NCBI GenBank assembly: GCA_900768005.1
Contig: CAAGBE010000028.1
Span: 1 to 7,121, forward strand
Origin: Clostridia bacterium
GTDB lineage: Bacteria; Bacillota; Clostridia; UMGS1883
Direction of reading: 5' to 3'
Length of the DNA stretch: 7,121 nt
Shown here: positions 1-4,296 of the stretch, one piece after another
How positions within the stretch are numbered: the first letter of the stretch is position 1
Layout: every line of letters begins with the position of its first letter
Notes under the pieces: model-generated
The model's input: only the letters and a program-made list of their open reading frames with translations
The model's database searches: none
Told to the model about the DNA's origin: nothing
Made by a program: the position numbers and the translations under genes

Positions 1-29
1 GACTCAACTATTACAAGATAGTTTGCCAT
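1..29 (-). CDS. topA: DNA topoisomerase I, N-terminal start only (partial)
   Basis: Only the first nine codons and two bases of a tenth are in the window; they read MANYLVIVE, the typical opening of bacterial type IA topoisomerase I, where the strand leads into the TOPRIM domain. The enzyme relaxes negative supercoils behind RNA polymerase and replication forks. The start at 29 is chosen because an AGGAGG (39-44) lies 9 nt upstream. An in-frame ATG at 35 would leave only 3 nt and is unlikely. The ribosome binding site overlaps the dprA stop codon and the two genes are 13 nt apart, so translation is probably coupled; dprA-topA adjacency is common in Firmicutes. Identity rests on a very short peptide plus context. 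Confidence 0.82.
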
Positions 30-38
30 TGGCATCAC

Positions 39-44
39 CCTCCT
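39..44 (-). promoter_or_regulatory. topA ribosome binding site overlapping the dprA stop
   Basis: A perfect AGGAGG on the minus strand shares two bases with the dprA TAG stop (43-45). This decides the topA start at 29 and suggests that ribosomes terminating on dprA feed topA initiation. Confidence 0.8.
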
Positions 45-1137
45 AAAGTATTATATATTTCTTATCTGGACCTTTTTTAACGAGTCCCTTTATTTCCATC
101 ATTCCTAAAAGCGCAGTAAGTCTGTGCGCATCAAATGAAATATTTTCCTCAATCAAGTTCGCGGTAGCTTTACCAGAAGCTATTACGTTAACAATTTCTT
201 TTTCATACTCAGAAAGTCCGTCAAGCTTTAATTCTTTTTCCTTTAAAGCTGATTCCTTTCTCTTTTTCTCCCTGCTCTCTTCCCTGCGGTCATTCTCTCT
301 TACGAAAAAGTCGGGTGCTTTTGCAATAAGTTCATCCACAACATCCATCGGAGAAAGAAGAGGAATCGCACCGTCACGGATAAGCTCATTTGTGCCACCG
401 CTTAATCTGTCATCTATATTTCCCGGAACGGAGAATACAGTAACTCCCTCGTTAAGTGCCTGACTTGCCGTTATAAGTGAACCGCTTCGTTTTGCGGCAC
501 GGACTACAACAAGGGCTGTGGAAAGACCTGCTATAATTCTGTTTCTTCTGGGGAAATTCCCTGCAAGCGGTTCCATACCGAAAGGATATTCCGATACTAC
601 GGCACCGCCGTTTTCAATTATATCCTGAAAAAGCTTTAAATTTTCCTTTGGATATAGCATGTCAAGACCGCTTCCCAGAACTGCGACCGTAGGAGCTTTC
701 GCACGGAGTGCACCTCTGTGAGAGGCGGCATCTATTCCAATTGCACCACCTGAAATTATACCTACACCTGTCTGCCCGATTTCGGAAGCAATGGTTTCCG
801 CCATACGGATGCCGTAGCTGTCACTACGTCTTGCACCAACCATACCCGTAAATATAATATCATTCAGTATATCTGCATTTCCCATCACATAAAGCACGGC
901 AGGAGGCTGATATATATTTTTGAGCTTCTCGGGATAGCCTTTATCTATATAGGTTACAATCTCTGCACCAAGTTCATTCGCTTTCTCAAAATTACTGAGC
1001 GTATCCTTATACTCAACACTTGAAGTATCTATTAAAGAAAGGTCAAAAAGGTCATCGCTTGCGGCAAGTTCAGAAAGCTTTTTTCGGGTGTTTGGAACTC
1101 CCTGCGCCCTTACTCCCCATATGAGCTGACGGTTCAT
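43..1137 (-). CDS. dprA: DNA processing protein DprA/Smf
   Basis: DprA binds incoming single-stranded DNA and loads RecA during natural transformation; in organisms with no known competence it is still widely kept. The 364-aa protein has the family's extended Rossmann-fold core at about residues 98-260. Visible motifs are GARRSDSYG (101-109), SGGAIGIDAASHRGAL (129-144), the LYPKEN segment (161-166), FPRRNRIIAGLS (195-206), SGSLITASQALNEG (218-231) and PGN...GGTNELIRDGA (238-257). A highly charged linker (about 281-305) leads to a C-terminal winged-helix-like domain (about 306-364). The start at 1137 has a purine-rich GAGGGGGAG just upstream. The gene lies 78 bp after the rRNA methyltransferase and 13 bp before topA on the same strand, so it is probably in one transcription unit. 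No convincing promoter is visible in the 78-bp gap. Confidence 0.96.
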   Translation of the reverse strand: MNRQLIWGVRAQGVPNTRKKLSELAASDDLFDLSLIDTSSVEYKDTLSNFEKANELGAEIVTYIDKGYPEKLKNIYQPPAVLYVMGNADILNDIIFTGMVGARRSDSYGIRMAETIASEIGQTGVGIISGGAIGIDAASHRGALRAKAPTVAVLGSGLDMLYPKENLKLFQDIIENGGAVVSEYPFGMEPLAGNFPRRNRIIAGLSTALVVVRAAKRSGSLITASQALNEGVTVFSVPGNIDDRLSGGTNELIRDGAIPLLSPMDVVDELIAKAPDFFVRENDRREESREKKRKESALKEKELKLDGLSEYEKEIVNVIASGKATANLIEENISFDAHRLTALLGMMEIKGLVKKGPDKKYIIL

Positions 1138-1215
1138 TTTTCTCCCCCTCTTTAAAAATCTACCTATATTAACTTACACTAAAACTTTCCTTTTGTAAAG
1201 AGTAAAGTTTATTTT

Positions 1216-1983
1216 TTATAAATTTTGTCTGTAATGCTCGTATACCATCACAGAACCAGCGACTGCGGCATTAAGGCTTTCCGCATCGCTCCTCATCGGG
1301 ATTTTAAGCACGCTGTCACAAAGGGAGAGCGTACTCTTCTCCACACCGTTTCCTTCGTTTCCTATTACAATGAGAACTTTTCCCGAAAGGTCGGCTGAAT
1401 AAAAATCAACTGCGTTGTCTGTAAGTGCTCCTGCTACAATTTTATAACCGTTTGTCCTGAAATATTCAATAACATTTTCGCTTTCTGCACCGGATACCAC
1501 GGGGACAGAAAACATACCAGACATTGTTGCACGGACAATTTTGGGATTGTATAGGTCACAGCACCCTTTTGTAAGAATAACACCGCCTGCGTCCGCCGCG
1601 TGAGCAGTTCTTATAACCGTACCGATATTACCGGGGTCCTGTAGTGCTTCGCACATTACAACGCATTTCTTTCCAAGGGATAAAATATCCTCAAGTCCGC
1701 ACCGTTTAACGGGGCATATTGCAATAACGCCCTGCGGTGAAACCGTTTCGGCAATTTCCGAAAAAAGTTTGGGAGCAAAAGCATACACAGGACAGTCTGC
1801 ATTAAAATCAATCTGTGTGCCGTCCTTTATTATAATACACTCTGCCTTTATCCCTTTTGAAAGAGCATCCTTCACAATACGGAAGCCCTCAATCATAAAG
1901 AGCCCCTTTTCCACTCTCCCTTTTTGGGTTTTAAGAAGCTTTGCCAGTTTGAATATTTTATTGTCACGGCTTGTTATAATCAT
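1216..1983 (-). CDS. TrmH/SpoU family rRNA 2'-O-methyltransferase (RlmB/YsgA-like)
   Basis: This 255-aa SPOUT-class enzyme transfers a methyl group from S-adenosylmethionine to a ribose 2'-OH, most likely in 23S rRNA. An N-terminal substrate-binding domain (about 1-95, with the typical 'KLAKLLKTQKGR...FMIEG' opening) precedes the knotted catalytic domain. SpoU motif 1 is DPGNIGTVIRTAHAAD (116-131) with Arg125, motif 2 is IGNEGNGV (207-214) with Glu210, and motif 3 is IPMRSDAESLNAAVAG (228-243) with Asn238. The start is set at 1983. An in-frame ATG at 2055 would run through the rplT terminator hairpin and add residues that do not match the family. The Shine-Dalgarno sequence is weak (AAAGG, about 10 nt away). 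The gene sits like ysgA of Bacillus, downstream of rplT; the exact target nucleotide cannot be told from sequence. Confidence 0.92.
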   Translation of the reverse strand: MIITSRDNKIFKLAKLLKTQKGRVEKGLFMIEGFRIVKDALSKGIKAECIIIKDGTQIDFNADCPVYAFAPKLFSEIAETVSPQGVIAICPVKRCGLEDILSLGKKCVVMCEALQDPGNIGTVIRTAHAADAGGVILTKGCCDLYNPKIVRATMSGMFSVPVVSGAESENVIEYFRTNGYKIVAGALTDNAVDFYSADLSGKVLIVIGNEGNGVEKSTLSLCDSVLKIPMRSDAESLNAAVAGSVMVYEHYRQNL

Positions 1984-2010
1984 AAAATCACAGCCTTTAC
2001 TTTTCTTTGG

Positions 2011-2046
2011 AAAAACCGTTTCCGAAGTTATCCGGAAACGGTTTTT
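2011..2046 (-). terminator. rho-independent terminator of the infC-rpmI-rplT operon
   Basis: A perfect 14-bp stem pairs AAAAACCGTTTCCG (2011-2024) with its complement at 2033-2046 around an 8-nt loop. On the minus strand the stem ends in five T residues. It begins 9 nt after the rplT stop. It also overlaps the upstream in-frame extension of the methyltransferase frame, which argues that the extension is not translated. The downstream methyltransferase would need read-through or its own promoter. Confidence 0.88.
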
Positions 2047-2055
2047 AAATTCCAA

Positions 2056-2412
2056 TTATTTAAGATTTGCTTTTGCTGTCTGAACGAGCTGAGTGAAAGC
2101 TGCAGGGTCGCTGATTGCGATTTCAGAAAGCATCTTTCTGTTGATTTCGATATTAGCCTTCTTAAGACCGTTCATAAAACGGGAATAGTTAATATCGTTC
2201 ATCTTACAAGCTGCGCTGATTCTTGTAATCCAGAGAGAACGGAAATCTCTCTTCTTAAGCTTTCTGCCAACGTAAGCGTATGAAAGAGACTTCATAACCG
2301 CCTGGTTAGCTACTCTGTAAAGCTTGGATTTAGCTCCTCTGTAGCCTTTTGCAAGCTTTAAAATCTTTTTATGTCTTTTTCTGGTGCTGAGTGCACCCTT
2401 TACTCGAGCCAT
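2056..2412 (-). CDS. rplT: 50S ribosomal protein L20
   Basis: L20 binds 23S rRNA early in assembly of the large subunit and, in Bacillus and E. coli, represses its own operon. The 118-aa protein is the usual length and starts with the canonical MARVKGALSTRKRHKKILK. It has the very basic extended N-terminus (1-60), which threads into rRNA, and the globular C-terminal domain (about 61-118), which carries the rRNA/mRNA-binding surface. The ribosome binding site is a perfect AGGAGG (2421-2426), 8 nt before the ATG. It lies 20 nt after rpmI and is the last gene before the operon terminator. Confidence 0.98.
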   Translation of the reverse strand: MARVKGALSTRKRHKKILKLAKGYRGAKSKLYRVANQAVMKSLSYAYVGRKLKKRDFRSLWITRISAACKMNDINYSRFMNGLKKANIEINRKMLSEIAISDPAAFTQLVQTAKANLK

Positions 2413-2432
2413 TTTATAGTCCTCCTACTTTC

Positions 2433-2630
2433 TTATTTATAAGGTATAAGCTTCTTAATAACTTTTGCGTTTGTTACGTCTGCCAGAGCGCCCTTTCTGA
2501 GTCTTCTCTTTCTCTTTGTATCCTTCTTAGTGAGAATGTGACTCTTGAAAGCTTTTGCTCTCTTTACCTTACCTGATTTTGTAAGACTGAAGCGCTTTGC
2601 TGCGGCTCTGTGTGTCTTTATTTTAGGCAT
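2433..2630 (-). CDS. rpmI: 50S ribosomal protein L35
   Basis: This small (65 aa), very basic large-subunit protein has the conserved opening MPKIKTHRAAAKRF, a KSGKVKRAKAFKSH segment, and the 'HILTKKDTKRKRRLRK' stretch typical of L35. The C-terminus VIKKLIPYK is also family-like. It is the middle gene of the infC-rpmI-rplT operon. Its start has an AGGAG-type site (GAGAGGAGAG) about 6-8 nt upstream. The 55-nt gap from infC holds a short imperfect inverted repeat (2660-2680) but no terminator. Confidence 0.98.
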   Translation of the reverse strand: MPKIKTHRAAAKRFSLTKSGKVKRAKAFKSHILTKKDTKRKRRLRKGALADVTNAKVIKKLIPYK

Positions 2631-2685
2631 AATATCTCTCCTCTCAATTGTATATATCTAAACTGCCTTTCTGGTAGTTTGATAA

Positions 2686-3195
2686 TCAGTTCTTGGGCGA
2701 AATTGTAATCGCCATGTTCTTACCCTCAAGCTTTGGTTTTTTATCTACTGTGCCGAACTCCTCAGCACCCTTTACAAAGCGGTCAAGGATTTCTTCACCA
2801 ATTGAAGCGTGATGAATTTCACGACCTCTAAAACGCACGGAAACCTTTACCTTGTCACCTGATTTTAAGAATTTGCAGGCATTTTTAAGCTTGGTTTCGA
2901 AATCGTGATTATCAATAGACGGAGAAAGACGCACTTCCTTAAGGTTTACAACCTTCTGATTCTTGCGATTCTCCTTTTCCTTTTTAGCAAGCTCAAAACG
3001 GTACTTACCGTAGTCCATGATTTTACATACGGGGGGATTTGCGTTGGGAGAAATCATAACCAAGTCAAGATTTCTCTTGTTTGCAGCCTCCATCGCATCA
3101 TTAGAAGACATAATGCCCAGCTGACTGCCGTCATTGTCTATTACGCGAACCTCTGCCGCCCTGATATCCTCGTTAATCATCATTTCCTTGCTAAT
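2686..3195 (-). CDS. infC: translation initiation factor IF-3, AUU start
   Basis: IF-3 binds the 30S subunit, prevents premature joining with 50S, and checks the start codon and initiator tRNA. The 169-aa product shows the N-terminal domain (MSKEMMINEDIRAAEVRVID... to about 75, with CKIMDYGKYRFELAKKEKE at 56-74), a lysine-rich linker, and the C-terminal domain (about 85-169, with KEVRLSP and KVSVRFRGREIHH). The start chosen is ATT at 3195, with GGAGGTG ending 6 nt upstream. The family's N-terminal sequence begins exactly here. Two ATGs at 3181-3183 and 3178-3180 are too far from that Shine-Dalgarno site, and the upstream in-frame ATG at 3273 lies inside the attenuator leader. An AUU start is the classic infC arrangement and lets IF-3 repress its own translation. 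First gene of the operon. Confidence 0.96.
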   Translation of the reverse strand: MSKEMMINEDIRAAEVRVIDNDGSQLGIMSSNDAMEAANKRNLDLVMISPNANPPVCKIMDYGKYRFELAKKEKENRKNQKVVNLKEVRLSPSIDNHDFETKLKNACKFLKSGDKVKVSVRFRGREIHHASIGEEILDRFVKGAEEFGTVDKKPKLEGKNMAITISPKN

Positions 3196-3201
3196 GGAAA
3201 A

Positions 3202-3208
3202 CACCTCC
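3202..3208 (-). promoter_or_regulatory. infC ribosome binding site paired with a non-canonical AUU start
   Basis: GGAGGTG on the minus strand is followed by six bases (TTTTCC) and then ATT at 3195. The spacing is ideal for ATT and about 12 nt longer for the first downstream ATG, so the site decides the start. Confidence 0.85.
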
Positions 3209-3229
3209 AAAAGATTTGATTTACGCCGC

Positions 3230-3256
3230 AAAAAAGCGGCAGGAGAACCTACCGCT
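3230..3256 (-). terminator. attenuator terminator within the infC leader
   Basis: On the minus strand AGCGGUAGG (3248-3256) pairs with CCUGCCGCU (3235-3243): nine base pairs including one U-G, closed by a UUCU loop and followed directly by U residues (A-run 3230-3235 on the plus strand). Its 3' arm can also form a short hairpin with GCGGC at 3225-3229, and its 5' arm has a rival partner at 3322-3328. It lies 22 nt upstream of the infC ribosome binding site. Confidence 0.82.
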
Positions 3257-3350
3257 ACATAATACAAGCACAAAAAAGCCTTGTTTATATTAACCGTACC
3301 AAGTAGTCCTGCACGGTGAGAAGCGGTAACTTCTACTTCATTGCTTGGTT

Positions 3351-3379
3351 ATTATAACAGTTATTTCGGGGTTTGTCAA
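3351..3379 (-). promoter_or_regulatory. sigma-A promoter of infC-rpmI-rplT
   Basis: Minus-strand TTGACA (3374-3379), a 17-bp spacer and TATAAT (3351-3356): a perfect match to the primary sigma consensus. The start site is expected near 3344-3345. A perfect consensus promoter before a ribosomal operon leader fits control by attenuation and translation rather than by weak initiation. Confidence 0.93.
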
Positions 3380-3405
3380 CACTTTTTTATAAAATATTTC
3401 TCTAC

Positions 3406-3449
3406 AGTAAAAACGGCACAATTCTTAGTTGAATTATGCCGTTTTTACT
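3406..3449 (-). terminator. terminator of the DUF1858 gene, possibly bidirectional
   Basis: A long hairpin pairs 3406-3418 with 3437-3449 and 3420-3424 with 3431-3435, with one C/A mismatch and a 6-nt loop. The stem is flanked by A5 and T5, so both strands end in a T-run. It starts at the stop codon of the DUF1858 gene and insulates that gene from the infC promoter, whose -35 box is 27 bp further on. Confidence 0.87.
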
Positions 3450-3652
3450 TATTTATTTTCAAGATATTCGTTAAGCTTTGCTACAAGTGCGTCTGCATCA
3501 GCACCGTGCACTGCACAAGCTTCAGCAATTGATTCTCCGCTTGCAGAAGGACATCCGAGACAGTGCATACCGATTTCAAGGAAGAAAGGTGCTGTACCCT
3601 TATCCATCATAAGAACATCAAGAATAATAGTGTCTTTTGTTACTTTAGCCAT
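3449..3652 (-). CDS. DUF1858 / hybrid-cluster-protein-associated redox-disulfide domain protein
   Basis: This 67-aa protein consists of a single DUF1858-like domain. It opens MAKVTKDTIILDVL, has the core FFLEIGMHCLGCPSASGESI, and carries a CxxC pair (Cys31, Cys34) plus Cys46. The family is recognised in anaerobes as a 'prismane-associated' disulfide domain; its biochemical role is not established, though the cysteines suggest a redox or metal/persulfide function. No membrane segment or signal peptide is visible, so it should be cytosolic. The ATG at 3652 is chosen because AGGAGG (3661-3666) lies 8 nt upstream; a GTG at 3661 overlaps that site. It has its own promoter (3675-3703) and terminator (3406-3449), so it is monocistronic. 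No hybrid cluster protein gene is in the window. Confidence 0.88.
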   Translation of the reverse strand: MAKVTKDTIILDVLMMDKGTAPFFLEIGMHCLGCPSASGESIAEACAVHGADADALVAKLNEYLENK

Positions 3653-3674
3653 GAAAAACACCTCCTCATCAGTT

Positions 3675-3703
3675 ATTATACATCATCTGATATGAATTTA
3701 CAA
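3675..3703 (-). promoter_or_regulatory. promoter of the DUF1858 gene
   Basis: Minus-strand TTGTAA (3698-3703), a 17-bp spacer and TATAAT (3675-3680). The predicted start near 3668 leaves only about 16 nt before the ATG, just enough for the AGGAGG site. Confidence 0.83.
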
Positions 3704-3750
3704 CATATTTTTTGATGAAAATATCTTATACGTATCTTTCGCACACAAAC

Positions 3751-3783
3751 AAAAAAATACACACTCGTTGAGTGTGTATTTTT
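3751..3783 (-). terminator. terminator of the tRNA-Gly transcript
   Basis: A 14-bp perfect stem (3753-3766 with 3770-3783) with a 3-nt loop is followed on the minus strand by a T-run of seven (3751-3757), part of which lies in the stem. It begins right at the encoded CCA end of the tRNA. Confidence 0.9.
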
Positions 3784-3857
3784 GGAGCGGAAGACGAGAT
3801 TCGAACTCGCGACGTTCACCTTGGCAAGGTGACGCTCTACCACTGAGCCACTCCCGC
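3783..3857 (-). tRNA. tRNA-Gly (anticodon GCC)
   Basis: A full cloverleaf folds from the minus strand. The acceptor GCGGGAG/CUUCCGC has one G-U pair; the D stem is GCUC/GAGC; the anticodon stem UCACC/GGUGA closes the 7-nt loop UUGCCAA with anticodon GCC. A 5-nt variable loop (ACGUC) and T stem GCGAG/CUCGU with loop UUCGAAU follow, then discriminator U and an encoded CCA. GCC reads the GGC and GGU glycine codons. The gene is single, with a strong terminator at its 3' end. Its best promoter (4154-4182) lies about 300 bp upstream, on the far side of an inverted-repeat-bounded block. Confidence 0.97.
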
Positions 3858-3862
3858 ATATA

Positions 3863-3867
3863 TTCAA
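3863..3867. repeat. left copy of 5-bp direct repeat TTCAA (candidate target-site duplication)
   Basis: TTCAA directly abuts the left inverted repeat (GCCTAGG from 3868) and is repeated right after the right end at 4140-4144. Five bases can match by chance, but both copies fall exactly at symmetrical repeat ends. Confidence 0.55.
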
Positions 3868-3892
3868 GCCTAGGGGAAATAATCCCCATAAG
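3868..3892 (+). repeat. left terminal inverted repeat
   Basis: GCCTAGGGGA, then AATAATCCCC, then ATAAG. It matches the complement of 4115-4139 except at positions 11 (A/G) and 22 (T/C). Read as minus-strand RNA, the first difference becomes a G-U pair, so 21 consecutive bases of the arm can pair. Confidence 0.85.
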
Positions 3893-4010
3893 CCTTAAAC
3901 TTGATAAATTTGTCCACTTTTAATTTGTCGTCCTTGAAAGACACCAGCCTATCTTCGTCCTCCGCATCAAAATTAATCCAAATTTCTCTGCGTTTAAGGT
4001 CAAAGAGTTT
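3870..4010 (-). other. 46-codon open frame inside the element, no start codon
   Basis: On the minus strand an open frame runs between TAA (4011-4013) and the TAG (3870-3872) that lies within the left inverted repeat. The conceptual peptide is charged and protein-like (for example WINFDAEDED and a lysine/phenylalanine-rich end finishing AYGDYFP). It has no ATG or TTG; the only GTG is at codon 23, without a ribosome binding site. It could be a decayed coding remnant captured in the element, or chance. I do not recognise the family. Confidence 0.25.
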
Positions 4011-4114
4011 TTAAACAACAAATTTTGATGGAAGACAAGGAAAATTCTGTGGATAATACTGACGTATATTCATAGAATTTTCCGCAGTATTACACAAAAT
4101 TTGTATTTAAAAAC

Positions 4115-4139
4115 CTTGTGGGGATTATCTCCCCTAGGC
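4115..4139 (-). repeat. right terminal inverted repeat
   Basis: Complement of the left repeat with two differences in 25. Its outer end lies only about 15 bp from the -10 box of the minus-strand promoter, at the predicted transcription start. Confidence 0.85.
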
Positions 4140-4144
4140 TTCAA
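4140..4144. repeat. right copy of 5-bp direct repeat TTCAA (candidate target-site duplication)
   Basis: Second TTCAA, immediately outside the right inverted repeat. The match extends to TTCAAGC if two bases of the left repeat end are counted. Confidence 0.55.
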
Positions 4145-4153
4145 GCAAGTGAT

Positions 4154-4182
4154 AGTATAGCACACAAAAAACGGTTTGTAAA
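4154..4182 (-). promoter_or_regulatory. promoter for the element/tRNA-Gly transcript
   Basis: Minus-strand TTTACA (4177-4182), a 17-bp spacer and TATACT (4154-4159): five of six matches in each box. The predicted start, about 4146-4148, is at the outer edge of the inverted-repeat block. No other good minus-strand promoter is seen nearer the tRNA, and no minus-strand gene other than the tRNA lies downstream before the terminator at 3751-3783. Confidence 0.78.
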
Positions 4183-4232
4183 GACTTTTTTGAAAAATTT
4201 TTTACCGTTTTGCAATTTTTTTTGCTTATAAA

Positions 4233-4259
4233 AAAGGATTTTCTCCCCCAATGTCGAAA
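4233..4259 (+). promoter_or_regulatory. candidate sigma-H-type promoter of dnaG-rpoD
   Basis: AAAGGATTT (4233-4241), an 11-nt spacer and GTCGAAA (4253-4259) fit the Bacillus sigma-H pattern (RNAGGAWWW, 11-12 nt, RNNGAAT) with one mismatch. The start would fall about 30 nt before the dnaG ATG. A TATAAA at 4227-4232 lacks a convincing -35 box, so a sigma-A promoter is less clear. The region is A/T-rich, which raises the chance of accidental matches. Confidence 0.42.
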
Positions 4260-4296
4260 AGTAGATATAAAGGAAAAATTTTTAAGAGGTTTTAAA

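Larger units (their letters stand above)
3196..3345 (-). ncRNA. structured 5' leader of infC-rpmI-rplT (L20-leader type)
   Basis: About 150 nt lie between the predicted transcription start (near 3345) and the infC start, and they hold mutually exclusive pairings. An intrinsic terminator forms at 3230-3256. Its 5' arm, AGCGGUA (3250-3256), can instead pair perfectly with UACCGCU (3322-3328) near the start of the leader. Other complementary arms are AAGUAG/CUACUU (3333-3338 with 3301-3306) and ACCGU/ACGGU (3313-3317 with 3294-3298), whose order is interleaved as in a pseudoknot. In Bacillus subtilis this operon is controlled by L20 through leader attenuation; that L20 is the ligand here is inferred from the operon, not shown. 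Confidence 0.75.
3868..4139. mobile_element. MITE-like inverted-repeat element in the tRNA-Gly leader
   Basis: A 272-bp block begins GCCTAGGGGA and ends with its complement. Its 25-bp terminal inverted repeats (3868-3892 and 4115-4139) match at 23 of 25 positions, with weaker similarity continuing inward. Each terminal repeat also contains a small palindrome, GGGGA-5 nt-TCCCC. Inside are two further nested inverted repeats: 3965-3974 with 4021-4030 (10 bp perfect, containing 3992-3997 with 4011-4016), and 4039-4051 with 4071-4083 (13 bp, one G-T). It holds no credible gene, though a 46-codon open frame lies in its left half. TTCAA flanks both ends. The family is not recognised, and the active transposase, if any, is not here. 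The alternative is a structured RNA transcribed with the tRNA. Confidence 0.6.

Noticed and set aside
1138..1215. Possible dprA promoter (TTTACA with a poor -10) in the gap after the methyltransferase gene
   Set aside because: The -10 candidates match the consensus at only about three of six positions at acceptable spacing.
1984..2055. Upstream in-frame ATG extending the rRNA methyltransferase by 24 residues
   Set aside because: The extension is the rplT terminator hairpin and does not look like the family N-terminus.
2660..2680. Inverted repeat AAACT...AGTTT in the infC-rpmI gap
   Set aside because: The stem is short with a mismatch on the transcribed strand and no T-run; not a terminator, and not strong enough to claim as an L20 site.
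3196..3273. Upstream in-frame ATG extending IF-3 by 26 residues
   Set aside because: It lies within the attenuator leader, upstream of the clear ribosome binding site, and the extra residues are not IF-3-like.
3676..3889. Two overlapping minus-strand open frames of 63 codons across the tRNA-Gly gene
   Set aside because: They translate the tRNA and its terminator, a common false call; the cloverleaf explains the sequence fully.
3868..4139. SRP RNA, 6S RNA, RNase P RNA or tmRNA as the identity of the 272-bp block
   Set aside because: A paired-ends RNA of this size recalled SRP and 6S RNA, but the conserved SRP loop, RNase P and tmRNA signature sequences are not visible, and the 6S central-bubble layout is not evident.
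4210..4296. TTG-initiated extension of DnaG by 29 residues
   Set aside because: No ribosome binding site at that TTG; the region holds promoter-like sequence, and the ATG at 4297 matches the family start.
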